Shown: positions 52,057-61,136 of the stretch, piece after piece | Layout: every line of letters starts with the position of its first letter | Numbering within the stretch: position 1 is the first letter of the stretch | Source of the DNA: Butyrivibrio sp. NC2002 | GTDB taxonomy: Bacteria > Bacillota > Clostridia > Lachnospirales > Lachnospiraceae | Direction of reading: 5' to 3' | Length of the DNA: 64,000 nt | Assembly (NCBI RefSeq): GCF_000702265.1 | Contig: NZ_KL370880.1 | Coordinates: forward strand, 372,001 to 436,000 | The notes under the pieces: generated by a model | Seen by the model: the letters and a program-made list of their open reading frames with translations, nothing else | Told to the model about the DNA's origin: nothing | The model's database searches: none | Translations under genes and position numbers: made by a program

Positions 52057-55000
52057 ATGGTTTTCTTAAAAGAAAGAATCGGAAGACTCATAGGAATACT
52101 TGGTGATCTGAGATATGAGAAGTCTTTTCCGATAACGACTTACAGAATGAAGCATTCTGATGAAAGATATCCTGATGTTGAAACAATGGATTCAACGGGT
52201 TGGGATGAACTTAAAAACACAGAGATATGGGGAGGACACAGAGAGTATTTTTATTTTGATACTACAATAACTGTGCCTTCAGAGTGCGAGGGGAAAGCAC
52301 TTGTATATACACTTAGGACCGGCAGGGAAGATGGCTGGGATGCTCTTAATCCTCAGTTCCTTGTATACGTAAACGGTGAAAAGAGAATGGGCATGGACGT
52401 AAATCACAGAGACCTTCTGCTTACAGAGTCGGCCCATGCAGGTGAGACCTTCAGAATAGTTCTTGCTGCATTTACAGGAGATAACAATTTCCAGATAGCC
52501 CTTGATTCCAATTTCCACATCTATCATGCGGATGTTGAAAAATACTATTATGACCTCAAGGTGCCCTATGATGTTGCAAGACTTCTTCCCGCAGAAGATA
52601 CTTCGCATATAACGATCATTCAGGCTCTTAATGAGTCTCTCAATCTTCTTGATATGAGAAAGCCTTTTTCAAAAGAGTTCTTTGAAACACTTAAAAAGGC
52701 AGATGATTACCTTGATAAGAACTTCTATAAGAAATACGGCGGAAATTCAAAACAGACCGTATATTGCACAGGCCATACTCATATAGACCTTGCATGGCTC
52801 TGGTCAATTGATACAACAAAAGACAAGACTGTAAGAAGCTTTTCAACAGTTCTTGAGCTTATGAGAAGATACCCTGAGTATAAGTTCATGCACAGCCAGC
52901 CTCAGGAATATCTGTATGTAAAAGAAAAAGCTCCGGATATCTATGAGCAGGTAAAAGAGCGCATTAAGGAAGGCCGCTGGGAACCTGAAGGCGGAATGTG
53001 GGTAGAAGCAGACTGCAATATTCCTTCCGGTGAAGCTCTTGTAAGACAGTTCTTATATGGAATAAGATTTTTCAAGGAAGAGTTCGACAAGCCAAGCGAG
53101 ATACTCTGGCTTCCCGATGTTTTCGGTTACAGCGCAGCTCTCCCTCAGATCATGGAAAAATCAAACATAAAATATTTCATGACCACCAAGATCAGCTGGA
53201 GTGAGTTTAATAAGATGCCCTATGATACTTTCTATTGGGAGGGCATAGATGGAACACGCATCCTTACTCACTTTATTCCTACAAGGGACTACAATGCAAG
53301 AGCTGTTGAGGGTGGTGCGGAAAACGATCATTTCACAACCTACAACGGAATGCTCAGTCCCACTCAGGTAATGGGAAGCTGGCAGAGATATTCACAGAAG
53401 CATATCAACGACGAAGTCCTCATGTCCTATGGATGGGGAGACGGCGGCGGCGGCCCTACAAGAGAAATGCTTGAAAACCAGAGAAGAATGCAGCAGGGTA
53501 TCCCCGGATGTCCTGAGACAAAGCAGGCACTTCCCACAGAGTTTTTCCATGTGCTCGAGGAAAACACAAAGGGGAACAAGTATATGCCTATCTGGAGCGG
53601 AGAGTTATACCTTGAGTATCACCGTGGAACATATACTTCCATGGCAAGAAATAAGAGATTTAACAGAAAATCCGAGTTTGCCTATGAGAATCTTGAGTTC
53701 CTCGGAACAATGGCAGAGCGCCTCATAGGACTTGCATATCCTGAAAAAGAGCTGACAAGCGGATGGCAGACAATCCTTAAAAACCAGTTCCACGATATTC
53801 TGCCGGGCTCATCAATAAAGGAAGTTTACGAGCAGTCCAAGGAAGAGTATGAAGAGATTCTTGGTATTGCTGCAAAGAACATCGATGCGATCACAGAGAG
53901 CGTAGCAGATGAGATCAAGGGTGAAAAGGGAGATATTGTAGTATTTAATGCTACAGGCATAAATGAGACTGCTCCTGTACTTATTCCCGGTGCCAAGGAT
54001 GTAAAAGCAGTTTCTGATGAAAATGGTACCTACGAAGTTCAGCAGACAGAAGATGGCGCATTTGTCGTTATACCTTCTGCTTCCGCACACGGCTATTCTT
54101 CATTTAAGGTAGCTGATAAATGTGAGTCAAAGGGCAGCCTTGATATTACAAAGAATTCTGTTGAAACACCTTTCTTTAGCATAAAGATTGATGCTGACGG
54201 AAGATTTACAAGCATTTTTGATAAGAAGGCAAAAAGAGAGCTGTTAAAGAGCGGCGAGCTCGGAAATGTCCTTATGACCTATGAGGATCAGCCTCACAAT
54301 TTTGATGCTTGGGATATAAACAACTACTACACAGAGAAGTCATGGGAAATTGATAAGGCTGAATCTGTAGAAGTTATCGAAGAAGGACCTCTTCGCGGAT
54401 GTATCAAGGTTACATACAAGTACCTTGACTCAACACTTGTACAGTACATGTACTTCTATCGCGATCTGTATCGTTTTGATATCAGACATGAGATTGACTG
54501 GAAGGAAAATCATATCCTGCTTAGAGGATATTTCCCTGTTGATATCCATGCTACTGAGGCTACATACGAGATCCAGTACGGTAATGTTAAGAGACCTACT
54601 CATTACAATACTTCATGGGATTTTGCCAAGTTTGAAGTATGTGCTCAGAAGTGGATCGATATTAGCGAAGCAACCTATGGTCTTAGCGTATTAAATGACT
54701 GCAAATTCGGATATAGCATTCATGACGGCGTGATCGGACTTACTATGCTCAAGAGCGCAACATATCCTAATCCGGATGCAGATAAGGAGCACCATAGCTT
54801 TACATATTCCTTCTGCCCTCACGAGGGAACATTTGTAGAAGGAAATACTGCTGCAAAGGCTTATCTTTTCAACAATCCGCTTAAGGCAGTTGTTAAGAAT
54901 AAGGCAGGCGAGAAGCTCGCTTCCGATTACAGCTTTGTATGGACAGAAGGATCAGACGTTATAGTAGAAGCTGTTAAGAAGTCTGAGGATGGAAAAGCTA

Positions 55001-55188
55001 TTATTGTAAGATGCTATGAGCCTTATGATAAGAGGGAGAATACATCTCTTCATATTGCTGCTGATGTTAAGGGCGTATGTGAATGTAATCTTCTGGAAGA
55101 GAAGATTAATGATGCAGTACTTGAAGGCGGTAAGCTTGATGTATCATTTAAGCCTTTCGAGATCAGGACATTTAGATTTGAGATTTAA
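52057..55188 (+). CDS. GH38 alpha-mannosidase
   Basis: 1043 residues, the size of large bacterial GH38 enzymes. The zinc site starts GHTHIDLAWLW near residue 240. The nucleophile Asp is expected in VEADCNIPSGEALVRQF, and WLPDVFGYSAALPQI follows. A beta-rich C-terminal half is typical. No signal peptide, so it is cytoplasmic. It begins 18 bases after GH125 and completes a three-gene mannoside unit. No mannoside transporter is encoded beside it. Confidence 0.94.
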   Translation: MVFLKERIGRLIGILGDLRYEKSFPITTYRMKHSDERYPDVETMDSTGWDELKNTEIWGGHREYFYFDTTITVPSECEGKALVYTLRTGREDGWDALNPQFLVYVNGEKRMGMDVNHRDLLLTESAHAGETFRIVLAAFTGDNNFQIALDSNFHIYHADVEKYYYDLKVPYDVARLLPAEDTSHITIIQALNESLNLLDMRKPFSKEFFETLKKADDYLDKNFYKKYGGNSKQTVYCTGHTHIDLAWLWSIDTTKDKTVRSFSTVLELMRRYPEYKFMHSQPQEYLYVKEKAPDIYEQVKERIKEGRWEPEGGMWVEADCNIPSGEALVRQFLYGIRFFKEEFDKPSEILWLPDVFGYSAALPQIMEKSNIKYFMTTKISWSEFNKMPYDTFYWEGIDGTRILTHFIPTRDYNARAVEGGAENDHFTTYNGMLSPTQVMGSWQRYSQKHINDEVLMSYGWGDGGGGPTREMLENQRRMQQGIPGCPETKQALPTEFFHVLEENTKGNKYMPIWSGELYLEYHRGTYTSMARNKRFNRKSEFAYENLEFLGTMAERLIGLAYPEKELTSGWQTILKNQFHDILPGSSIKEVYEQSKEEYEEILGIAAKNIDAITESVADEIKGEKGDIVVFNATGINETAPVLIPGAKDVKAVSDENGTYEVQQTEDGAFVVIPSASAHGYSSFKVADKCESKGSLDITKNSVETPFFSIKIDADGRFTSIFDKKAKRELLKSGELGNVLMTYEDQPHNFDAWDINNYYTEKSWEIDKAESVEVIEEGPLRGCIKVTYKYLDSTLVQYMYFYRDLYRFDIRHEIDWKENHILLRGYFPVDIHATEATYEIQYGNVKRPTHYNTSWDFAKFEVCAQKWIDISEATYGLSVLNDCKFGYSIHDGVIGLTMLKSATYPNPDADKEHHSFTYSFCPHEGTFVEGNTAAKAYLFNNPLKAVVKNKAGEKLASDYSFVWTEGSDVIVEAVKKSEDGKAIIVRCYEPYDKRENTSLHIAADVKGVCECNLLEEKINDAVLEGGKLDVSFKPFEIRTFRFEI

Positions 55189-55202
55189 AGATTTAATTAG
55201 TA

Positions 55203-55239
55203 TTCGAGGTCGGCATCCTGCGGAGGGGCCGACCTCGAA
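55203..55239 (+). other. Hairpin after the mannosidase operon
   Basis: A perfect 12-bp stem (TTCGAGGTCGGC with GCCGACCTCGAA) but no T-run follows. It is likely to be the 3' end structure of the mannosidase mRNA; a factor-dependent stop is possible. Confidence 0.6.
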
Positions 55240-55291
55240 ACTTAAACTGAAATTGACGTATGGCTTAATATGCGGTATATTATATAAGTTC

Positions 55292-55373
55292 GCAGAAGTG
55301 ATGGAATTGGCAGACATGCAGGATTTAGGTTCCTGTGCCGCAAGGCGTGTGGGTTCAAGTCCCATCTTCTGCA
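55292..55373 (+). tRNA. tRNA-Leu(TAG)
   Basis: 82 bases, class II. Acceptor GCAGAAG/CTTCTGC, discriminator A, anticodon loop TTTAGGT (TAG), a variable arm TGCCGCAAGGCG, and T-loop TTCAAGT. The 3' end lies inside the palindrome at 55363-55429. Confidence 0.95.
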
Positions 55374-55429
55374 TAAATACAAGAGGTCACACCCTTTGGG
55401 TGTGGCCTCTTGTATTTATGCAGAAGATG
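55363..55429. repeat. 32-bp inverted repeat overlapping the tRNA-Leu 3' end
   Basis: The left arm 55363-55394 and right arm 55398-55429 are complementary at all but one position (a wobble), with a TTT loop. The left arm includes the last 11 bases of tRNA-Leu, so an inverted copy of the acceptor-strand end stands downstream. The inner part is a good terminator-like stem, though only a weak T-rich stretch follows. Confidence 0.85.
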
Positions 55430-55451
55430 CGCGGACCGATATGTTCTGAGA

Positions 55452-56798
55452 TTATAGATGGCTTACGGTTATCAGCATTGTGATGAAGCAGGCGAGACCG
55501 CCTATGACATTGCTTATGGGCTCTGCTGCGAAGACACCGTTTGTTCCCATATTAAACAGATAGGGAAGAAGATAGGTGAGCGGCACAACGATCATGGCTT
55601 TTCTGAATAGTGAAAAGAAGATAGCATGATTTTTTTTGCCCAGTGACTTAAAGGTAACCTGGCCTGTGTGCTGGAAAGTCATGAAGATAAAAGTCGAAAA
55701 GTACAGATTGAAGGCCGGTATCGCATCTGCAAGGATTGTAGTATCGTTACTGAAGATGCTGATGATAAATGCCGGAAACAGTCTTATGAGTATCCAGACA
55801 GATCCTGTGTAGGTGAAGCTTAGTGCAAAGAGAATCACGATTGCCTTTTTGATCTTTTTAATTCGTTTTGCACCGTAGTTGTAGCTGATGATAGGAGAAG
55901 CTCCCTCTGAGATTGCAAGGATTGGAGTTTCCATCATCTGACGGGCAGAATTTACAATTGTCATTATTGAGACATAGAGATCTCCGCCCACATCAGCAAG
56001 GACATTGTTGCAGGAAATTTGTACCGCAGCATTGGTAAACTGCATGATGAATGCAGCTGTTCCAAGGCCGATTATGTTTTTAGCTCTGTCACCGCACTTC
56101 TTTATTTCAGTCAGATTCATGATATGTACAGGGTATTCACATCTTTTTCCAAATATAAAGCTAAGAACGTAAGCAGCAGAAAGTCCCTGCGAGAGGATTG
56201 TTGCAATAGCTGCGCCTTCTATGCCAAGGCCAAAAACAAATATGAAGATGGGATCTAAAATGATATTGGCAAGGGCGCCTACAATTATTGTAGTCATTCC
56301 TATTACTGAGAAACCCTGAGCGGTAATAAAGGGATTCATACCTGTTGCAATCATGGAAAAAATTGTTCCGAGAAGATATATCCTAAGATAGGGCAGAGCA
56401 TATACCATCGATGCTTTAGATGTTCCAAAAAGTGTAAGGATGGGGCTTGAGAATATCTCACAGAATATTGTCAGAACAACGGCTGTGGAAATAAGAAGAA
56501 AGAATGATGTATCTTGAATTCCTCTTGCTTCTTTTTCATTTCTGCTTCCTCTGGCGATGGAAAAAAGTGGAGCACCACCGCTTCCGTACATATTGGTAAA
56601 AGCTGTGATAAGTATTACAAGAGGGAAACAAAGCCCTACTGCGCCTAAGGCAACTGTTCCGATAACAGGAATTCTGGCTATATATATTCTATCAACTATG
56701 TTGTACAGGAGGTTTAATATCTGAGCTACAAGCATTGGAATGGCTGTAGCTAAGATATTACGCAGAGTTCCTCCGTTCTCAAAATCTATTTTTTTCAT
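55452..56798 (-). CDS. MATE family efflux protein
   Basis: 448 residues with twelve membrane segments in two similar halves. AIPMLVAQILNLLYNIVDRIYIARIP at the N-terminus and GASPIISYNYGAKR at the start of the second half are typical of the DinF/NorM-like MATE group. These export organic cations, drugs or metabolites using an ion gradient. It follows the DegV gene after 41 bases on the same strand, so co-transcription is likely. Confidence 0.93.
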   Translation of the reverse strand: MKKIDFENGGTLRNILATAIPMLVAQILNLLYNIVDRIYIARIPVIGTVALGAVGLCFPLVILITAFTNMYGSGGAPLFSIARGSRNEKEARGIQDTSFFLLISTAVVLTIFCEIFSSPILTLFGTSKASMVYALPYLRIYLLGTIFSMIATGMNPFITAQGFSVIGMTTIIVGALANIILDPIFIFVFGLGIEGAAIATILSQGLSAAYVLSFIFGKRCEYPVHIMNLTEIKKCGDRAKNIIGLGTAAFIMQFTNAAVQISCNNVLADVGGDLYVSIMTIVNSARQMMETPILAISEGASPIISYNYGAKRIKKIKKAIVILFALSFTYTGSVWILIRLFPAFIISIFSNDTTILADAIPAFNLYFSTFIFMTFQHTGQVTFKSLGKKNHAIFFSLFRKAMIVVPLTYLLPYLFNMGTNGVFAAEPISNVIGGLACFITMLITVSHL

Positions 56799-56839
56799 TT
56801 TTGATTAAAAATCCAAGGTTTAATAAATGCTGTTTTACG

Positions 56840-57703
56840 TTATCTTTCGGTTCCCCAGAAGAAGAGCCCAAGCATACCGGGGCCTACGTGTGAACCGGAA
56901 AAAGGCTCGTGAGAGGCAATCGTAATCTTAGCATCCGGGTTTGCTTCTTTTACAAGTGATGCAAGCTCATTGGCATCATCTAAGCAGTCGCCATGGGAAA
57001 TGCAGACAGTCTGGTCGCCGTCAGTCATTCTCTTGGCTTTGTATTTCTCTACGATAGCATCGATAGATTTTTTTCTTCCGCGTACTTTTCCGCAGGAAAT
57101 GATATGGCCTGTGCTGTCACCAAAAAGAATAGGTTTGATATTAAGTACAGTACCGATACTTGCTGTAACGCCGCTTACACGACCTGTGTTTTTAAGAAAA
57201 TTAAGGTCGTCTACTGTAAAATACTGGCATGCATGTGGAACTGCGGCATCAAGGATCTTTGAAGCCTCAGGACAGGGCATGTTTTCTTTTGAAAGCTGTG
57301 CGGCTTTAAGTGCAAGAAGACCGCTTCCAAATCCGCAACCCATGGAATCCACAATGTGAACATAGCATCCGTCATATTCTTCCATGAGCTCATCTGCAGC
57401 TGCAATTGCTGCATTGTAAGTTCCGCTTATTCCTGCGCTCATGGCGATGTAAACGATATCTTTTCCCTCTTTGACAACGGGAGTGAAATGATCGATAAAT
57501 GTCTGAGTGTTCAAGAGACTGGTCTTTACCTTGTCCCCGTTTTTTAAGCCTTCATAATATGAATGTGAATCGAATGATTCCAAATCTCCGGTATAAATTT
57601 TCTGCTCGCCGTTAATGAGATAATCGCAAGGTAAAACCTCAATTCCGTCAAGCATCTCCTTTGGCAGATTTGCACTGCCGTCAACAAAAACTGCAAATGA
57701 CAT
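56840..57703 (-). CDS. DegV family fatty-acid-binding protein
   Basis: The start is set at the ATG at 57703, which has GGAGG upstream, giving 287 residues. FAVFVDGSANLPKEM at the N-terminus, TSLLNTQTFIDHF, AMSAGISGTYNAA, and HVGPGMLGLFFWG at the C-terminus fit DegV. DegV proteins (FakB) present bound fatty acids to the kinase FakA for phospholipid synthesis. No fakA gene is adjacent. The promoter at 57737-57764 would drive it and MATE. Confidence 0.93.
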   Translation of the reverse strand: MSFAVFVDGSANLPKEMLDGIEVLPCDYLINGEQKIYTGDLESFDSHSYYEGLKNGDKVKTSLLNTQTFIDHFTPVVKEGKDIVYIAMSAGISGTYNAAIAAADELMEEYDGCYVHIVDSMGCGFGSGLLALKAAQLSKENMPCPEASKILDAAVPHACQYFTVDDLNFLKNTGRVSGVTASIGTVLNIKPILFGDSTGHIISCGKVRGRKKSIDAIVEKYKAKRMTDGDQTVCISHGDCLDDANELASLVKEANPDAKITIASHEPFSGSHVGPGMLGLFFWGTER

Positions 57704-57736
57704 AAGAAAGTCCTCCAATATAGAAAATCACATACT

Positions 57737-57764
57737 ATTATAAGAGAAAACGGAGGCGTTTCAA
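57737..57764 (-). promoter_or_regulatory. Promoter of the DegV-MATE unit
   Basis: On the minus strand TTGAAA (57759-57764), 16 bases, TATAAT (57737-57742), 34 bases before the DegV ATG. Confidence 0.7.
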
Positions 57765-57836
57765 ATAGTTTTTTCCATTTTTTGGATAGAAGAAAAGACA
57801 GATAAACATTATAATTAATATATCTAATCTACAATC

Positions 57837-57936
57837 AAAGGGAGGAACCATCATGACGAAGTCATGATTTGGAATGGTTCCGACCGATAGGGCAGGATTG
57901 CGGAGCAATCGTGCCAATACATAATATACGAGGAGG
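57837..57936 (+). repeat. Dispersed 100-nt structured leader element, copy 2 (beta-CASP nuclease)
   Basis: All 100 bases match copy 1 at 9219-9318. A TATAAT at 57810-57815 with a poor -35 would start transcription near 57822, so this element would make up almost the whole 5' UTR. It ends in GAGGAGG 8 bases before the ATG. Bases before and after the element show no similarity to those around the other copies. Confidence 0.85.
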
Positions 57937-57944
57937 ATTCGCCT

Positions 57945-59546
57945 ATGAAACTTACTTTTATCGGTGCGGACCATGAAGTTACTGGAAGTTGTCACTATCT
58001 GGAGATTGGTGACAAACACATTTTGGTTGACTACGGAATGGAGCAGGGTCGGATATCCTTCGAACATGTAGATCTGCCGGTTCCCGAGGCGCAGATTGAT
58101 TACGTATTTCTTACCCATGCACATATTGATCATTCGGGTAATCTTCCGCTTTTATTTTCAAGAGGATTCAGAGGAAAAATATTCATGACTCGTCCTACTG
58201 CCGATCTGTGCAGCATAATGCTGAGGGACTGTGCGCACATTCAGATGCAGGAAGCGGAGTGGAGAAGCAGGAAAGGTAAGAGAAACAAGGATATAAAGCA
58301 GGTTGAACCTGTATATACGATGGAAGATGCAGACGGAACTCTCCGCCTTATAGTGCCTTGTGATTACGGCACTGTAATAGATGTGTGTGAAGGCGTGAAG
58401 ATCCGCTTTACGGATATAGGGCATCTTCTTGGCTCTGCCAGCATAGAGGTGTGGGTCAGTGAAAAAAATACAGAAAAGAAGATTGTATTTTCAGGTGATA
58501 TCGGAAATAATGATCAGCCGCTTATAAAAGATCCCGCTATGACTGACAGCGCAGATTATGTTGTGATGGAATCGACGTATGGCGACAGATATCATGAAGG
58601 GGAGAGACCTGATTATGTAAAGGAGCTTACGGAGATATTAAACAGAACCTTCGCAAGAGGCGGCAATGTTGTTATTCCTTCCTTTGCTGTTGGAAGGACG
58701 CAGGAAATATTGTATTTTTTAAGGACCATAAAAAAGGAACATCTTGTGACGGCAGTAAGCGATTTCCCTGTTTATGTGGATTCGCCTATGGCAGTTGAAG
58801 CTACTGAAGTTTTTTCGGATCATGCAATGGAATGCTATGATGAGGAAGCGATGGCTCTTGTAAAAAAGCACATAAATCCCATCGCTTTTCCGGGACTTAA
58901 TCTGGCCATCACAACTGAGGAGTCAAGAGCGATAAATGATGAGGAGACACCCAAAGTCATCATATCTGCATCAGGTATGTGCGAAGCCGGAAGAATAAGG
59001 CATCACCTGAAACATAACCTCTGGAGACCGGAATCTACGATATTGTTTGTAGGTTATCAGTCGATAGGAACTACCGGAAGAGCCATAATCGAAGGTGCGG
59101 ATTCGGTGAAGCTCTTTGGAGAAGAGATAGATGTCCAGGCAGAAATATGCAAACTGACCGGATTGTCGGGACATGCAGACAAGGGCGGACTTATTAGATG
59201 GATACAGGGATTTAAGCAAAAGCCCAAAAAGGTATTTCTTGTACATGGCGAAGATGGAACTTGCACGGCATTTGCGGGATACCTTCGCGAAGAATACGGA
59301 TTTGATACCTATGCGCCTTACAGCGGGACAGAATTTGACCTTATATCCGGACAGATCGTCAAGGAAGGAGTACCCAAGGCTGCTGTTAAGAAGACGTCCA
59401 AGCTTGTATCTGATGTATTCACAAGACTTAAGGCAGCAGGAGCACGCCTGACCGCTATTATTGCCAGAAGCGAAGGTATGACAAATAAAGACAAGGCCAA
59501 ATTTGCAGACCAGATCATCGCTCTTTGTGATAAGTGGGAAAGTTAA
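57945..59546 (+). CDS. Beta-CASP metallo-beta-lactamase-fold ribonuclease
   Basis: 533 residues. Metallo-beta-lactamase motifs THAHIDHSGNLP, GHLLGSAS and SGDIGNND frame the metal site. A beta-CASP insert lies about 205-390 (SFAVGRTQEILY, SASGMCEAGRIRHHL), and the C-terminal RMMBL part has LSGHADKGGLIRWIQGF and KVFLVHGEDGT. This is the CPSF73/YSH1-like bacterial group, which cleaves or trims RNA. Its own leader is the repeated structured element, so autoregulation through that RNA is worth testing. Confidence 0.92.
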   Translation: MKLTFIGADHEVTGSCHYLEIGDKHILVDYGMEQGRISFEHVDLPVPEAQIDYVFLTHAHIDHSGNLPLLFSRGFRGKIFMTRPTADLCSIMLRDCAHIQMQEAEWRSRKGKRNKDIKQVEPVYTMEDADGTLRLIVPCDYGTVIDVCEGVKIRFTDIGHLLGSASIEVWVSEKNTEKKIVFSGDIGNNDQPLIKDPAMTDSADYVVMESTYGDRYHEGERPDYVKELTEILNRTFARGGNVVIPSFAVGRTQEILYFLRTIKKEHLVTAVSDFPVYVDSPMAVEATEVFSDHAMECYDEEAMALVKKHINPIAFPGLNLAITTEESRAINDEETPKVIISASGMCEAGRIRHHLKHNLWRPESTILFVGYQSIGTTGRAIIEGADSVKLFGEEIDVQAEICKLTGLSGHADKGGLIRWIQGFKQKPKKVFLVHGEDGTCTAFAGYLREEYGFDTYAPYSGTEFDLISGQIVKEGVPKAAVKKTSKLVSDVFTRLKAAGARLTAIIARSEGMTNKDKAKFADQIIALCDKWES

Positions 59547-59550
59547 GTAT

Positions 59551-59578
59551 TTGAATGAATGCTGTTTTTTTATATAAT
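59551..59578 (+). promoter_or_regulatory. Promoter of thyA-folA
   Basis: TTGAAT (59551-59556), 16 bases, TATAAT (59573-59578). The transcript would begin near 59585, at the foot of the hairpin at 59581-59613. Confidence 0.55.
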
Positions 59579-59580
59579 GG

Positions 59581-59613
59581 TGTAAGGGTCAAGAGGTACT
59601 TTTGACCCTTACA
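59581..59613 (+). other. Hairpin at the predicted 5' end of thyA mRNA
   Basis: A 12-bp stem TGTAAGGGTCAA with TTGACCCTTACA and a nine-base loop, with no T-run. If the promoter at 59551-59578 is used, this hairpin caps the mRNA 5' end and could protect it. It might instead serve as 3' structure of the nuclease gene. Confidence 0.55.
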
Positions 59614-59655
59614 TCATTATTGACGATATGACATTTGTTAACAGGGGAGGGATTG

Positions 59656-60507
59656 ATGAGCAAAGCAGATGAGATTTTTATAAATATGTGCAGGGACATC
59701 CTGGAAAACGGAACCAGTACAGAGGGTGAGAAGGTAAGACCTCACTGGGAGGATGGAACACCCGCATATACCATTAAGAAGTTCGGAGTTGTAAACCGCT
59801 ACAACCTGGCGGAAGAATTCCCCATTATGACACTTAGGAAAACAGCTCTTAAGAGTGCAACTGATGAGATGCTATGGATATGGCAGCAAAAGTCCAATAA
59901 TATTCATGATCTTCACAGTCATGTATGGGACGAATGGGCTGATGAGACTGGCTCCATCGGAAAAGCCTACGGTTATCAGATGGGAATAAAGCACAAATAT
60001 AAAGAAGGCTGGTTTGACCAGGTGGACAGGGTGATCTATGACCTCAAAAACAATCCTTTTTCAAGACGAATAATGACCAATATGTATGTGCATCAGGACT
60101 TATCAGAGATGCATCTGTATCCGTGCGCATATAGCATGACCTTCAATGTTACCCAGAAAAAAGGCGATGACAGACTGACTCTTAATGCGGTTTTAAACCA
60201 GCGCTCACAGGACGTTCTTGCTGCAAATAACTGGAACGTGGTTCAGTATTCTGTGCTGGTGCATATGCTTGCTCAGGTCTGTGATATGAACGTGGGAGAA
60301 CTTGTGCATGTAATAGCTGATGCGCATATTTACGACAGGCACGTTGACCTTATCAAGGAACTTATTACCAGAACGCCTAAGCCTGCTCCGACATTCAGAC
60401 TGAATCCTGATGTGCATGATTTCTATGAGTTTACAAGAGATGACGTATCTGTGGAAAACTACGAAGTAGCGGGAGAGCAGATAAAAAATATTCCTATAGC
60501 GGTATAA
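59656..60507 (+). CDS. thyA: Thymidylate synthase
   Basis: The start is set at 59656, after GGGGAGGG, giving 283 residues. It methylates dUMP to dTMP with methylenetetrahydrofolate. The active-site Cys is in LYPCAYSMTF, followed by LNQRSQDVLAANNWNVVQYSVL and ADAHIYDRHVDLIKE. It belongs to the ThyA branch with PCA in place of the common PCH. Folate oxidised here is recycled by the DHFR encoded 15 bases downstream, so the two genes form a functional pair. Confidence 0.94.
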   Translation: MSKADEIFINMCRDILENGTSTEGEKVRPHWEDGTPAYTIKKFGVVNRYNLAEEFPIMTLRKTALKSATDEMLWIWQQKSNNIHDLHSHVWDEWADETGSIGKAYGYQMGIKHKYKEGWFDQVDRVIYDLKNNPFSRRIMTNMYVHQDLSEMHLYPCAYSMTFNVTQKKGDDRLTLNAVLNQRSQDVLAANNWNVVQYSVLVHMLAQVCDMNVGELVHVIADAHIYDRHVDLIKELITRTPKPAPTFRLNPDVHDFYEFTRDDVSVENYEVAGEQIKNIPIAV

Positions 60508-60522
60508 ATACGAGGTGACAAA

Positions 60523-61011
60523 ATGAAAATAATTTTATCAGCAGACGAAAACTGGGGGATTGGAAATAAGGGCCAGCTCCTTATAAGGATTCCGAGTGAC
60601 ATGAAAAACTTCAGGGCGGAAACAATGGGAAAGGTTCTTGTTTATGGAAGAAAGACACTTGAGACATTTCCCGGGCAGCAGCCTCTTGAGGGTAGAAAAA
60701 ACATCATTCTTTCCTCAAATCCTGACTATACTGTAAAAAATGCTACAGTTGTGCACAACCTGGATGAGCTTGAAGAGGTTCTTGCGGATTACGATACAGA
60801 CATAGTTTACTGCATAGGAGGAGCCAAGGTATATGAAGAGCTTCTTCCCATGACAGATACCTGTATTGTGACAAAAATTGACAGAGCTTTCGAGGCAGAC
60901 CGCTTTTTCACAGATTTAGATAAGTCAGATGAGTGGGAGCTTTCAGAGGAGAGCGAAGAACAGGTATATTTCGACACAACCTACACCTTCAGGGTATATA
61001 AGAGAAAATGA
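60523..61011 (+). CDS. folA: Dihydrofolate reductase
   Basis: 162 residues, normal length. ILSADENWGIGNKGQLLIRIPSDMKNF opens the protein, GRKTLETFPG follows, and IGGAKVYEELLP lies near the NADPH site. It regenerates tetrahydrofolate for thymidylate synthase. Last gene of the thyA-folA operon, which ends at a strong terminator. Confidence 0.96.
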   Translation: MKIILSADENWGIGNKGQLLIRIPSDMKNFRAETMGKVLVYGRKTLETFPGQQPLEGRKNIILSSNPDYTVKNATVVHNLDELEEVLADYDTDIVYCIGGAKVYEELLPMTDTCIVTKIDRAFEADRFFTDLDKSDEWELSEESEEQVYFDTTYTFRVYKRK

Positions 61012-61016
61012 TAGTT

Positions 61017-61042
61017 ACTGCGCCTTAGGGCGCAGTTTTTTC
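61017..61042 (+). terminator. Terminator of thyA-folA
   Basis: ACTGCGCC-TTAG-GGCGCAGT followed by a T-run. Confidence 0.95.
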
Positions 61043-61087
61043 CTATTTGTCAAACTATATTCCCGGTCATAATTTCTAATTAAATTA

Positions 61088-61107
61088 TTGGTCAAAATGT
61101 TGACCAA
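61088..61107 (+). promoter_or_regulatory. Palindromic operator-like site TTGGTCAA-N4-TTGACCAA
   Basis: A perfect 8+4+8 inverted repeat in the promoter region of the ABC operon, about 67 bases before the likely -10. It looks like a dimeric repressor or activator site; I cannot name the regulator. Confidence 0.55.
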
Positions 61108-61136
61108 ATTCATCATTTGCGATATTATTATAAATA

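Noticed and set aside
55016..55483. 155-residue plus-strand frame across the mannosidase end and tRNA-Leu
   Set aside because: It overlaps GH38, the tRNA and the palindrome, lacks a ribosome site and has no recognisable domain.
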